Source: Ridgeia piscesae (lineage: Eukaryota > Annelida > Polychaeta > Sabellida > Siboglinidae). From it: DNA of 64,000 nucleotides. Within the stretch, counting starts at the first letter, position 1. The number at the start of each line of letters is the position of its first letter. The notes below the pieces were generated by a model, which searched no databases, was not told the DNA's origin, and worked only from the letters and a program-made list of their open reading frames with translations. A program made the position numbers and the translations under genes. The stretch is taken from the NCBI GenBank assembly GCA_025642075.2, contig JAODUO010000959.1, positions 1 through 64,000 on the forward strand, given 5' to 3'. This document shows positions 50,632 through 62,863 of this stretch, piece after piece.

Positions 50632-53071
50632 TCTAAAAGCAGCAATATACAATGATCTGGACAGAAATTCCTCTGCTATGTTAAAAGACAAAACTATGAT
50701 TTATGTAAGATAGATTACATAGAAAACTCAAAGCCGTGGTATCCTGTTTTGCATTCAAATAGCTCTGTGCTAGCTAGCTAGATTTTACAGAAAGCATCTA
50801 TGCAAAAACATAATAATACGTGAAGTGAAAATTACTGTGATTTGAATAATGTGTACACACTCATATAGGAGGTGTAGACACTACACGGATACAAAGTTCG
50901 GTTACCTAGATACAGAAAACAGGTAACTTTATGTAATGTCCCATATTCAGTACTTTAATTTTGCCTTTGCAGAAATGTTTATTTAAACTCTCCACAACAA
51001 CTTCTAAGCTATGCTCTAATTACTCCTGCGATTAGTTGTTAGCTGTCACACCTGTATACACGGCTTGATGCAGAGACCCGTCTGCTTATTATACGGGTGG
51101 GTAAAACCCGCTGTGGACAGCGAGAAATGTCACTGGACAGATGGTGGACAAATAAAAAATTGAAGGCGTAAGAAAAGTCCTAAGATCATAGATATTCTCA
51201 GTGATGCCTTGAAAATGGGTGTAAATGGGTGTCACGTGTATGTTAGTAGTTTATTTCATGTTATGAAACATATCTCAACTGGCTTTTATGTACCAGGGTA
51301 TATTTGCTAACATTAGCATGGTCACCAAAGCAATGTGTGAATATTTGTGTAAGGAATTAACTTACTTTAGAGGATACCTTGTGAATTTCTTACAAAATAT
51401 TCAAATCTTCGAGCCATGAACAATATATTCCTGAAAGTGTGACTAGCAAAAATTGTATCACGAAAAAAGCATTGCCTAAAAATAACGTCTTTGTTTATCC
51501 ATAAATTAAACAGGAGTAGTTTAGACGGTGCTGACAAGCTGCTAGTGGTCCAAACTAGTGACTTCCATTGGCACAAGTGTTAGTGAAACCAATAAAATTA
51601 ATAAGTATTAATTAATTAAGTGGCTTAAAAGGAACTGATTTATCACTGAATGATAATATAGATGTGGACATTTGTGTAAATGGTTCCGTGGAAGCTGTTG
51701 GCATGCTATAAGGCACACTTTTAATTATTTCAATATTGACAACAAGTAATCTTTGTCAATGTATGAAAATAAGCCTTACCGGAAAAAAACACCCTTGACA
51801 TGTTTTAAAACTTATGGAGATTTTTCCAAGTGGGCTTTATTCTGGGAGGGCTAATTTCTGGGAGGGCTTTTCTCCAGAGGACTATTTTCTAGGAGAGCTT
51901 ATTACCGTATTTCCTACAAATGCACATGGGATACTGGCATACACTATAGTGCCTGCTGTGTTCTGTACAATCAATCATACCATAGGCCTTCACCAGAATA
52001 ACTAGCAAATACGAAACGCATGCACCATGCAATTGCTAGCTCATTGGTTTTAATAATGATAGTACTAACTATTACGGAAATAAGGAACTCGTGAGATTTT
52101 CTGCAACAGATATAACTGACATGTAATTTGATTCAAATATTACTTTAAATTATTTGCGTTTGGTATTCAGGCCTTAGTATTGTTCAACGTGCTCTATGCT
52201 TTACTTGTTGACAACATTATTCAACCAACCACCATTTGTGATTTTCTGAGAAGCATTAGTACTATTTGTAAACTCATTATCCACTATTGTCTATAAGGGA
52301 TCATGTGAATAAAACAATCCAATAATAAAAATAGAAGTGGGTTGGTGTGTCAAAGGACATGTGGATTTTTTACGAGCTTAACACTCCATAGTAAACATAA
52401 AACATGAACAAATTCTTTAAAATGTATATATGCAATTCCAGCTGCGCCTGTAAACGTGTGGTTGTTTTTGAGACAAAATACACCAGTTGCAACGCACTGA
52501 TGTCTAACAATACTTACCAATGTGTCTTAACCAGTCATTTCAACAGAAAGATTTGAGACCCTCTCTTTATAAACACCTGTAATTATTTTAGACCAAATGT
52601 AATATTAGTAAATGTGACAATACCTGTTTCATAATAAATAATTCTTTGAAAAAAGTTAGCTATCCGACATTTGTATTTTACGTACCTTAAATTTACCGCT
52701 CTCCAAGCGGGTGATATGTCCTTGACTGTGGCTTGAGCTGGGTCCAGCCGTCAAATTCGGGCTGGTCTTTTTGATGTTGCACAGTCACTGCTCGTCGATC
52801 GTAACAAATCAGTTAACGATCTAGTGTCAGTTTATGTAAACTTTGCACGATTCTCTGTAGCTGTTCGTCTGTCATACCAAAGGACAACCACATTTTTGCG
52901 AAAACGCAACCAAACTAGTATGTGACTTTCTCACTGTCTCACGACGAGTGACAATATGTATACATAACCTGGAAGTACTGGCATTTTCCGCTACCAACGT
53001 TCGCTTGCTGGCGCTACCATTACCATCACACAACACTTCGGCAGGCAATTAATTGTCTGTTTACTTTTTAA
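50632..53071. repeat. Large dispersed repeat, copy B
   Basis: Collinear with copy A but shorter; it lacks the minisatellite and CT tract. Similarity stops at TTAA (53068-53071), where CCCATTAGACC begins, while copy A continues from its single TTAA (40708-40711). Confidence 0.8.
52813..52875 (-). CDS. Conserved 20-codon open frame in repeat copy B
   Basis: MTDEQLQRIVQSLHKLTLDR then TAA, the counterpart of 40522-40460 with Q to K at one site. See that entry for the downstream open frame. Confidence 0.35.
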   Translation of the reverse strand: MTDEQLQRIVQSLHKLTLDR

Positions 53072-54050
53072 CCCATTAGACCCCAGCCGGTTAAATTGAC
53101 TAGTGCTCCTGTTCCCCAAGCTGCAGCCACTGATTTCACCAGTTTGGGGTGCTTGCAGATTTTAAGCTGTATCTTCAAAACTACTGATTTTCTATAATTG
53201 CAAGTTGTGTTTATTTTAATGTTCATTTAATTATCTTTAAATTGGTGTAACTTTGGTGTATGTTGGTAAAACATATGTTGTTATATATAGGTGACAAACA
53301 TAGAACATTACTATTCTGGACAACAATACAGTATAATATATCATGTTTTATTCACATAAAATGTATTATATTGTTCTATTTACACATGCTCTGCCTTGTT
53401 TAGATATGGTACTATGTAAATCAGTTCATTTTGTCTGGATATGGACAGGAAACACAGCTTTGCAAGACTTCTATCTTGGTTGTCATCATCCTATATGCGA
53501 CTTCTGTGTCATGCCAATGTGTATGTTGACATTGTGATCACTGGTATTTTGACACCTGAAACAACGAAATGTCAACCATTAGGAAAATTGGCAATGTTAC
53601 CTAATGATTTGTTATAATAAAACACCTAATTTTCATTTATAAACACATAATCAACAGTTTCGGTGCTGAAAACCCGACTACTGGTCACCCAACCTGGACA
53701 ACGAAACATAAACAAAGCTCCGATCATTCATTTTATCGCTCATTCAGTTGTATTTCGTATGTAATGTAAACTTACCTTCAGTTCAATGCCAGAAGTGTCC
53801 AATCCAACGATATATAAGCACAAACTTAATCAGTAGTAACCAGATACGATGTCCAAGGCGCCGCCATTTTTGAAGGTCCACAGATGATGAACTTCAATCA
53901 CGAAAAACTCAAAAAATTTCAATGCAAACCCATGTCAAAATTACCCAGGATTCATAGCTGAGATATCAAAGAATCAGTGGGAATTAGTCTCTTAAGTATC
54001 CGCAAGATGGGGCCACCGTTAGAGGCTTTATCTCCGCCGGACGCTTTCGG
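53072..54050. mobile_element. Possible TTAA element start inserted in copy B
   Basis: It begins CCCATTAGACCCC directly after TTAA, close to the CCCATTTTACCC end of the 14809 element. No right end found before the Harbinger-type element at about 54.05 kb, so the element may be truncated. No coding seen. Confidence 0.4.
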
Positions 54051-54233
54051 GCGCTCTGCATGGCCAGGGACTAACTCGTGAAACTGGGTATAACTCGGTT
54101 GCGAGGTCGCAAGTTCGCTAATCCGGTATGCATGAGCACCGCATAGGCTCGATTTTAGGCTGTTGCCCGCACTTCGACCGCCTATCTCTAGGCTCGCTAG
54201 CTAGGAGGTGTAACTCTTAGGCGGTGGTGAAAA

Positions 54234-54742
54234 ATGGCGGCCGTGGTAGTTTGGAGAAGTAAACACAGGAGGAATTTGAAGCGAAATCGGGTATTCTGGG
54301 ATAGGAGGAATCCACTGGATATGTACGACGACGTAGAGTTATACGACAAGTTTAGATTTCGCCGACACGATATCCTTACAATCGTAGATGAACTGCGAGA
54401 CGACTTAGAGTACCCCGACACGCGACAAGGCCCCTTGCCGGCTACTCTGCAAGTTGTAGTGGCTTTGCGGATGTATGCAAGTTTGTTTCTAGAACTTGGT
54501 GGCTGAGATCATCGGCATCGACCAGTCAACCGCATCCCGAACCATCTACCGTGTGACCAACGCTTTGGTCGCTCGGATGCATGAGTAGATACAGCTACCG
54601 ACGCAACAACAAGCCGACCGGCACAAGGCGAAGTTCCTCCGGCTAGCAGGATTCCCCACCGTGGTGGCATGCATTGACGGGACCCACGTCCGCACGAGCA
54701 CGAATATGTCAACAGGAAGAATGTTCACTCGATAAACGTCCA
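54234..54742 (+). pseudogene. Harbinger-type transposase, exon 1 (broken)
   Basis: Starts MAAVVVWRSKHRRNLKRNRV, then FRFRRHDILTIVDELRDDLE and LPATLQVVVALRMYAS. An extra T near 54505 puts TGA in frame; the next frame continues EIIGIDQSTASRTIYRVTNA, has TAG in place of an expected tryptophan codon, then GFPTVVACIDGTHV, which contains the first catalytic Asp of DDE_Tnp_4 enzymes. A gap or shift follows before EHEYVNRKNVHSINVQ and a GTAACG donor. At least three lesions make it inactive. Confidence 0.85.
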
Positions 54743-56128
54743 GGTAACGTGTGATTTATCAAATAGTTTAAATTTCCCAAAACCTTTATGCAATGTGACT
54801 CTGTTGTAACATACTAGGTAATTACCTATTTACTGAACTATTTCTTGAAGTACTTGGAATGAATCTGTGTGTTTTGCGTGTGCATGTGTGTACCAAAGCA
54901 ACCATTGTAAAAGTATACGAATACATGATCAAACATAGATTTAAATACAACTTCATAATTGAAATATAAATAAATTGTATTAACTATTTGTAATTGTATT
55001 TGACACTACTTAAAATGAATTGGTTGTATAAATTTGTATTTAAATTCTTCCCTAAATTATTTGATTTTTTTTCAAATAATATTTCAAGTACTTTTATTTG
55101 AGTACGGTTATTATTAAATGAAGAGTTAGATTTCATTCGCTTTTCTTCAGTCAAAATTTTCACTAGATCATTTGAAAATTGACCACATTTTCTAGTAAGA
55201 AAGAAAACCATTATCACTGAGGTCATACCAATGAAAGCAGGGTAAATTTTCTAGTTGTCACCTGTGAGCAGCTTTGTTTTGTTGCTAATAAGACTGCTAA
55301 CACATATTTGCTCTGTATAGTCTGAGGGGAGGTAGGAGTTTCTCAAACAGCATTACTTGCCTACATTGTTGACATTTGACAGCATACCAACTGTAGCTAT
55401 ATAGGAATATATCATGTAATAATGACACAAATATGATGATGTATTGATTTGACTACATATACAGGGTCCTTGAATAATATTATTATTCACTTATGTGAAA
55501 CACCTATATACTGTACATTGTGAAACAGTAAATTTTGCCTCTTGTGCCAGTCACTGATGTTTCCTCTGATTAAAGTAGCAGCCTTATTTGCACTGGCCAC
55601 TTAATTCCAATTAGTAACACCAGACACCTGCCCACAGCCACCAGCTCCTACTATTGTTTGTTCAAGTGCTCCTTGCAGCTGATAGATAACACATGGCTAC
55701 ACTTTGAGGACAGTATAATATATAATAGAGATTCCTGCATGCTAGGTGTTTATTGCTTGAATGGAAAGGGTGTTTTTATTATGACAGATCAAGGGAATTA
55801 TGTGGGATACTTGGATCTTTTTACCTATGTTCACTTTTTGGTATTTGCATGTTTAATGCTATAAATGTGTTTAAATGCAAAAACATTCAGCTACTATTTT
55901 ACTGTTTCATTTAAATTTAACAATAAAGTGCTGTTTGAAATGCATCAGTTACAAAAGAAATAATTTTATTTCACCCCTGTGCTAATGACCACTTCTAAAT
56001 AAAATTTAAGACACGGTTTTGTTTCATGCACAAACTAGTAATAACTACACAATATAAAGTATTAAAAAATACATTGACTAATGTATAAAAACATGCACAT
56101 TAAATGAGTGTCATCTGTCTCTGTTGCA
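54743..56128 (+). other. Transposase intron with AT-rich repeat
   Basis: Noncoding; includes a degenerate AAATACTT-type repeat (54970-55090) shared with 44.7-45.0 kb. No other gene seen. Confidence 0.5.
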
Positions 56129-56285
56129 GTTGATATGTGATGCTGACATGAGGATTATGAACTGCACTGCCATTTGCCAAGTGGCCGGGTTCAGCACAAG
56201 ATTCCAGAATCCTGAGGGAATCGCAGCTGTTTGCAGCATTCGAGTCGCCACGAAAATCATTGACTGGTGTGTTTCTTGGGGACAG
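56129..56285 (+). pseudogene. Harbinger-type transposase, exon 2 (broken)
   Basis: After TTGCAG reads LICDADMRIMNC, then in another frame AKWPGSAQDSRILRESQLFA and GVFLGDSGY, the second catalytic-Asp region of the family. After GDSGY the frame decays. The order matches INVQ(V/L)xCDADxRI of Harbinger transposases, supporting the intron from 54743. Confidence 0.75.
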
Positions 56286-56700
56286 TGGGTATATATTCTC
56301 TCAACGATCCTCATCACGCGGAATCAACAGGAATGGTCATACACAGATGCCCACTGTGTCAACATAGCTGTCAAAGTAGCAGTTAACTGCTGCTTTAGTG
56401 GCTCCACTTGCATAAACCAGCTGGCACCTGGCTCAGGCTGTGGTGGAGGTTCTGGCAGTGGTGCAGGCATCACAGATGATGATACATCTGGAATGCCAAA
56501 ACATGTTCCTTTAGTAACTTATTTGAATTAGTATGTGTACTTTATTATTGACATAGTCAATCATGTTTTCTGTAACTGAAGAATAGAGTCACTATACCTG
56601 TATGTCGCCATGGTTCAGTCTTACCCAACATGCTATTTACTCACATAATATACAAGATGTTCACTAGATTAAAAATGTATGTACACTCCCACACACCAAC

Positions 56701-56712
56701 ATGTGTGTGTGT

Positions 56713-56791
<79 letters not shown>
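56701..56791. repeat. TG microsatellite
   Basis: About 44 TG units, inside the Harbinger-type element. Confidence 0.95.
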
Positions 56792-56794
<3 letters not shown>

Positions 56795-57043
56795 TGATGT
56801 GTAAGTATGATTATTGTTTAGAATTTAGAAGGTGACAGATCATTGTAGATGTGACAAAGTGTGGATATTGACCTCTGTCCTATTATGTAACTATACCAGT
56901 CACCAACTTGGTCCACCACCAACTCTAGGGCTGACCATGCTCTTGTGTATTGCTATTGTAGTATAATTGCCCTGGTCATGGATGCCTGTCACTTTATGGT
57001 GACTGCCTGTAACTTGAGTCCCCCACTCTGCTATTTTTATGAT

Positions 57044-57045
<2 letters not shown>

Positions 57046-57083
<38 letters not shown>
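57046..57083. repeat. CT microsatellite
   Basis: About 19 CT units, also inside the Harbinger-type element. Confidence 0.95.
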
Positions 57084-57086
<3 letters not shown>

Positions 57087-58850
57087 ACTGGGAAGTTTCA
57101 ATTATTAGGATGCTTGATGCAACCCTCAATGTTTACATAAGCTGTTTGACATTGCAAATTAGATATGGAAATCAAAGATTAATTGAGATTGCTCACCTCA
57201 TGCATCATCCACTGGCAGAGCCATAGCCTGCCCATCACCTGTGCCCAGCATGAAGTTGTCTGTGCCTTGCACTGAAACATGAACATTATAAGTTTTGTAA
57301 ATATTACATATTTACGTATTGTGTTAATAGGTTATTTTCATTGTATCGTGTATGAGTTGCATATTACTGTACATAATAATTAGTTCTGTATAACAGTTCT
57401 GCATAAGAGTTTCTTTCACAATACAACTGTTTGTAGCACTCAAATCATTATATAAATTTGAATATAGGCATATGTTTGATTTACTAATGGATGTTGAACT
57501 ATTATAAATAAAGTGTCATGATATGTTCCATTAATGCATTTGGTTCATTTTTATCGAAATGAGAATTATAGTTGTAATAATTGTACTTCAACAATAATTA
57601 CATATACTAGTATATGTTTTAATATAAATTTATTTTGTGTTATAATTTATGTTATCAACAAGTCTGAAAACAGTCAGTCCTCGCTTTCACTTAATGTTGT
57701 TGTAATATATCACAAGCATAAATATCACAAAATAAAATAATTACATTTAAATAAAAAAACACTGTTTGGGATTTTATTTCATTTGTTTAATTTCTATTAC
57801 TTTTTTTAGCAGAGAAGACACTGTAGTAAATAAGGAATTGTACATAATACGGTGACACTTGAAAGTACAACACACACCACAGACAGTAATCATTCGTTTG
57901 ACGAGATGTGAATACTCACCATCAATTCCGTTGTCACATCGCCATATCGGTTCCTTCACCAATTGTATCCATTATGATATCAGCATACAGTGGAGGTGTG
58001 CTTGGTGGTCTGCCTACCACTTTTCCCTGATCACGTAGTGCGTTCAAAGACCGCAGATTTCAAATCTTTCCCCTTTTGTTTAGGTCGTCCTCCGTTCTTA
58101 GACTTAGCGCCATCCCGAGCGAATTCACTTCAGCGTTGAGCTCGCCTCTCGCCAAACTTCCTTTTTATTCTTTGTTACCGAATTTTGTAACTTGCTCATC
58201 AAAATACTTTTTTCGTTGCCGATTCCCTCAATTAAAAATATAATTTCGTCATCTCGACAGGTCGGCTTACGCTTAACTTTTTCCCTCTACGCGCTTCCCA
58301 CCTTCGCTGACTTCCGTGCCAAGCTTTAATGTAAACAAACACTGACCACGTCCTGCGATGAACCGCCGCTTTGACCCTGTGCGTCACCGCGCGCGTGCGC
58401 AATGCGGCATAATTCGTGGGGAATCCCTGTTTCGAAGCGGTAATAGCTTTTCAAACTGACTCTCAGGACCGCGGTCTGCAGACCAACTATGCGGCGGCTA
58501 AATCGCACTGCGACCGGCTCATGCATACCGACTGAATCACTCGCTAGGCCACGGCACAGTTAGCCGGAGGGTAGTGCCTGTGCGGCGCCTAACCTAGTCT
58601 GGGGACATGCATATGAGCATTGGTGCGCCACTGCTTACTATCCAGAAGATGTCAGTACCAACACGTACTTGTAAACTGAAGGTAAAACGATTGCCGCATC
58701 ATTAAAAATAAACCTTACGAGAATAAACGGTACAATTTGTGTAGTCATATAGCATAACACAAATTAGCACATCCTTGGCATATACGGAGACATTTGTATT
58801 GTGTACCGTTGCCTATGGTTACATAGCAATAATTACATGCTCGTCCACCG

Positions 58851-59064
58851 TTGACAGGGGGTGACTATTTGCTCCACGTACAAATGCATGTAAACGCCTG
58901 GTGTCAAAAGTACCTTCTGTTTAACTGAATCTAATCGAATAAAATCTAACTTATCCATAAACCTAATACTAACCCTAAAACTAACCCTAAACGTAAATAT
59001 GTTAGTACATTGGAACAGCCATAAAAAGCGCATTTGGACGTGGAGGGGTAGCAAATAGCCATCG
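58851..59064. mobile_element. 214-base MITE with matching empty site
   Basis: Relative to copy C (about 49870), this copy has an extra segment flanked by CCACCG on both sides (58845-58850 and 59065-59070). Its ends are inverted: GTGACTATTTGCTCCACGT against ACGTGGAGGGGTAGCAAATAG. The middle carries CCCTAAA-like units. No coding. Confidence 0.8.
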
Positions 59065-59414
59065 CCACCGCGGCAGCGCTTCACCGCTGGGGGCGCCATC
59101 TTACGATCGAGCACCTAATGCACTAAATTACTATTTCGCTTAGTATGGCCACCCACATCGTCGTGTTATTGCTAATCCGTACCAATGACCTTGCAAACAA
59201 CTTGATGATCGTTTGACTTTGAACGGTGCGACGATTAATAATCTGATGCTCACACTAATCAAATTAGTCTCTGTATATGGTCATACTCTCAATCCGGTAC
59301 ATTTTTGAGTCCCAGAAACATATTGTGCTTTTTCAGTGGTCTGATACACCAAGAGAATTACGAAACATCAGTTATGGATACACATATTACGTTATTTTTA
59401 TGAACTAAAGGTTA

Positions 59415-60600
59415 AAGGTCAATATGTGACGTCATAATTAGGTCAAGGTCAAATATCAAGAAGTAGGTCAAGATCAAAGGTTATGCAATGCACCCTGACC
59501 GATAGGCGATGAACAAGTAGAGCCCCTGGTGGATAGGTGATGAACAAGAGTCACCCCTGGTGGATAGATCAATAAATAGTACGGTCAAAAATTCATTCAG
59601 CCGTCCCATCCATCCCGCACAACTTTCGCCGTCCCATCCCTCAATAATTTATCCGTCCCACCACCAACTATGACGTCATCATTAACAATTATGTTGCGGT
59701 AGCCGTCCCATCTCTAATTAAGTTGGCCGTCCCACGTCCAACTATGACATCATCATTAACAACTATTTTGTGTTTGCCGTCCCACCTCTCATTAATGAGG
59801 TACCACAAAAACTAATCCGACCGAGGGCGCTCTAACGCAACTAGGGTCTCTGTGCCGTTTTTTTTACGTATTCTTGACGTGTGTAAAATGCGGCACGGTT
59901 TTGCGTACGTTTTGCGGAATGCTTGTTTAAATCATCCTACAATTAGCTGTTGTACTCGCATGACTCCGAAGCCTCACACATAGCTAAATATGGATACAGT
60001 CTGACATGTCCGTCAGTGTGAAGGCATAATATCTACATTAATGTACATTTACAGCCGATGGAACGTCGACTGGTGGCCCGACGACAGGTGTGCTAGCTCG
60101 ATGCCGGAAAGGATGTTTAAAATCATCTACAGTTCGCCGTATGCATCACACGAGATTGCTACGTTTTCACACATAGTGAAATATTGATATCGTATAACAT
60201 GAAAGCATAATGTCTACATTAATATATATTTACAGTCGACGAAACGCCGCGGGACGTTCGATCGAATTCAGTGCCAAGATGGCGTCGTTTTGGCTGTTCT
60301 GTCTATTGACCACACATACGGCATGCTCTTCTGACTACTGACCACACACACGGCATGCCCACACATACAAACTACCGCTGGCTACGCGCCTGCACAGTCA
60401 ATAGCTTATCCTTCATATATACGAAAAGGATGATTTAAACATTCCGTTCCGCAAAACATGCAAACAAATCCACGTTAGTCGCTAGAGGCGCTGATACGCA
60501 ACTAGGGTTTAGTTGCGTATCAGCGCCTCTAGCGACTAAAGTGGATTTGTGGAACCCCATTTGGCCGTCCCACGTCCAACTATGACGTCATCATTATGCA
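59415..60600. repeat. Repeat region with CRE-like sites and CCGTCCCA units
   Basis: TGACGTCA occurs at 59427-59434, 59671-59678 and 60583-60590, and a variant TGACATCA near 59740. Several are in units of CCGTCCCA...CCAACTATGACGTCATCATTA. Just before, AGGTCA-type half-sites cluster (59418-59480). Whether these bind factors is unknown; they may simply be repeat ends. Confidence 0.6.
60464..60550. repeat. Near-perfect 41-base-arm hairpin
   Basis: Arms 60464-60504 and 60510-60550 pair at 40 of 41 positions around the loop GGGTT. The core arm (30 bases, from TTAGTCGCTAGAGGCGCTGA) is perfect. Related blocks (GCGCTCTAACGCAACTAGGG, 59826-59845; TTTTGCGGAATGCTTGTTTA, 59912-59931) occur about 600 bases upstream, so this may be one end of a larger element. 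Confidence 0.9.
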
Positions 60601-60859
60601 ACGAACACCATAAATGATCGCAGTTTGTCGAGGTTGTGATTCGTTCTGTGACATCGGTATGGCTAACGTCATGTTGCATACGCCGTACTACTACAACTCG
60701 AATGGTAGGCAGGATTTGTGCTGCGACGAGGACGACCCAACTAGTCATCCGATCAGCTCCCATCTCGGTCCACCGGAGAGGGAGGTCGTCGGCGGCGGCA
60801 ACACGGCCGTCGTAGAGAGAGGTCTCGATATCGAGTAGGTACGGTGTGATGTTTCTTTC

Positions 60860-61790
60860 TGCATCGGACGATGCAATGTCATTCGAATCGAATATTGAAT
60901 TGAATATCCTCAATATCTTGAATACGAATCGAATATCGTATCGAATACGAATATTCGATTAGAATACTGGACGGTGTCATCTGGACGCGACGTCATCCGG
61001 TGGGCAACAAGTCCGTGCCGGAGTCATCAGCATCGCGGTCAATCGTTTTGTTTACTTTCTGACCTAACCAAGAAAACGACTTCTTACAGCCGCCAAACCT
61101 ATCTTCACATATCTTACGTTCATATGCACAGACTAGGTTAGAAAATAAAACCATCTACATTCCTGTAAAGAATAAAATTAAGAAAACAAACTCGCGCAAA
61201 ACTCGACATGATCTACTGCGACTACATGGAGCTCGGCGCTTACATCAGTAATTTATCGCAGGCATCGCTAAATAAACGACCTTCACAAATTCCGGTTTTA
61301 TGTTAACCCTAATGTAACCGTAACCCTAACTAAGCCTAGGCTAACTTCAACTAATCCTAAGCTTACCAGAAACCTTAACCTTAAACCTTCACCCGACACT
61401 GCTAACAAAAGACCCCTCGATATTACGGTAAGCTACGCGTAACCTCAACGGACGGCAATTTCACTGCGTTGCCGGCGAGTTTTACGCGAGTTTGTTTTGT
61501 GAAGTTTATTCGTTTAAGTACTGTTAGTGATTTTATTTTGTAATCTAGTGTGTGTATGCGAATACATATACGTGAGGAGTAATTTGGCGGTTGTAGTCTT
61601 TTTCATAGTTAAGTCAGAAAGTAAAAGATTGCCCGGGACCAATTTTGCGGCGGAGGACATGAAAGAAATTATTCGAGCGATATTCGTTTATAGCTGCGAA
61701 TTTAGAATCGAATTGAATAGCTGGAAAACGTTCGAATTTTCGAATCGAATATTCGTCCTATTCTTAGTGCGTACTGCAAGAAGCGTATGA
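60860..61790 (+). repeat. Second copy of the 30.5-kb repeat, without the TTAA insertion
   Basis: Matches the complement of 30513-30802 joined to 31948-32260. The single TTAA (61514-61517) is the empty site. Ends are rich in CGAATATTCG/GAATCGAA motifs. A stretch with TAACCCTAA-like units at 61305-61390 is a degenerate repeat, not a telomere. Confidence 0.8.
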
Positions 61791-62120
61791 TTGCTGACGA
61801 TCATGGCAATCTCCGGTGCGAAAGACACGCATGAACGTAAACTATAACAATTACTTCCTCGTCAGAATACGTTTCATCGAGTCGGCCACTGGTCGTTTTA
61901 AGTGGTTGATGTTATTCGACCAGTGTTTGACCGGTCTGCTGGACGTCACTGCTAAATACTTTTCTGTTATGAATGAAACTGTACATACCTACAAACTGAA
62001 CACTTTGGTAGGGACACGCGTGTCTTGGGATCACCATTAAGAAAAGTCAAATAAACGGCTACACCTACTACAACAACACTAACCTAGATGTTCAGCATTA
62101 GACTACGTGCGTGCGTGCGT

Positions 62121-62254
62121 GTTTCAGGGCCAACCTCAAACCGCCAACGAAGCATCGACCTGTCCTCGTTCTACACCCCCTGTGCGTGTTTCAGGGCCAA
62201 CCTCAAACCGCCAACGAAGCATCGACCTGTCCTCGTTCTACACCCCCTGTGGCA
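62121..62254. repeat. 67-base tandem duplication
   Basis: GTTTCAGGGCCAACCTCAAA onward is repeated exactly with period 67 (62121 and 62188). Each unit begins with a TTTCAG acceptor-like site, so if this is a gene an acceptor has been duplicated. One frame (SNRQRSIDLSSFYTPCGKFC then VLYYRCHNIYRALRD) looks coding but runs into the ACT repeat. Confidence 0.85.
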
Positions 62255-62305
62255 AGTTTTGCGTACTTTACTACCGTTGTCACAACATCTACCGAGCCCT
62301 GCGCG

Positions 62306-62362
<57 letters not shown>

Positions 62363-62370
62363 GCTGCTGA

Positions 62371-62410
<40 letters not shown>

Positions 62411-62489
62411 ACTACTACTGCTACTACTACTACTACTACTGCTGCGGCTACTACTACTACTACTACTACTAATACTGCTACTACTACTC

Positions 62490-62525
<36 letters not shown>

Positions 62526-62532
62526 GTAGTAG

Positions 62533-62567
<35 letters not shown>

Positions 62568-62662
62568 GTAGTAGTAGTAGTACTACTACTACTACCACTA
62601 CTACAACTACTGCTACAACAACAACTACTACTACTGCTACAATAACAACAACAACAACAACA

Positions 62663-62706
<44 letters not shown>
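62306..62706. repeat. Long ACT trinucleotide microsatellite
   Basis: About 400 bases of ACT with GCT, AGT and ACA variants. It gives long but meaningless frames on both strands (poly-Thr, poly-Tyr, poly-Leu, poly-Ser, poly-Val). Confidence 0.95.
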
Positions 62707-62710
<4 letters not shown>

Positions 62711-62863
62711 GCGTGTAAGGCGAACATTACCATTGACTATCCTGTTAACGAAATGTAGAAGACGCTTGCACGTCACATCGCATGCGGTGTCGCCGGTCTT
62801 TAAAAACTGCGCTACAATGGTTGCGAGATAGACCACCATAGTCAACGCTAACACGATTGTCTC

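Larger units (their letters stand above)
56390..58330 (-). pseudogene. Harbinger accessory SANT/Myb-like gene (broken)
   Basis: Minus-strand reading near 58270-58120 gives KRKPTCRDDEIIFLIEGIGN then KLQNSVTKNKKEVWREA, a SANT/Myb-like helix region, with later stops. Further on come GRPPSTPPLYADIIMDTIGE (about 57960-58020), VQGTDNFMLGTGDGQAMALP (about 57200-57270, after TTTCAG) and a proline-rich tail APLPEPPPQPEPGASWFMQV (about 56400-56460). These look like exons of one accessory protein, now interrupted. Confidence 0.6.
54056..58590. mobile_element. PIF/Harbinger-type DNA transposon, degraded
   Basis: It holds a plus-strand transposase (54234-54742 and from 56129) and a minus-strand SANT/Myb-like gene (about 58330-56390), the two-gene layout typical of this superfamily. 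Probable inverted ends share CGGTATGCATGAGC (54123-54137; complement at about 58520-58535) and related flanking sequence; exact ends and the expected 3-base TWA duplication were not resolved. Confidence 0.75.

Noticed and set aside
61305..61390. TAACCCTAA-like units suggesting telomeric DNA
   Set aside because: Only a few degenerate units inside a dispersed repeat that also occurs at 32.1 kb without a telomeric array.
62088..62854. Long frames on both strands across the ACT tract (up to 227 codons)
   Set aside because: They are translations of a trinucleotide repeat, open in all phases because ACT/AGT contains no stop in most frames.
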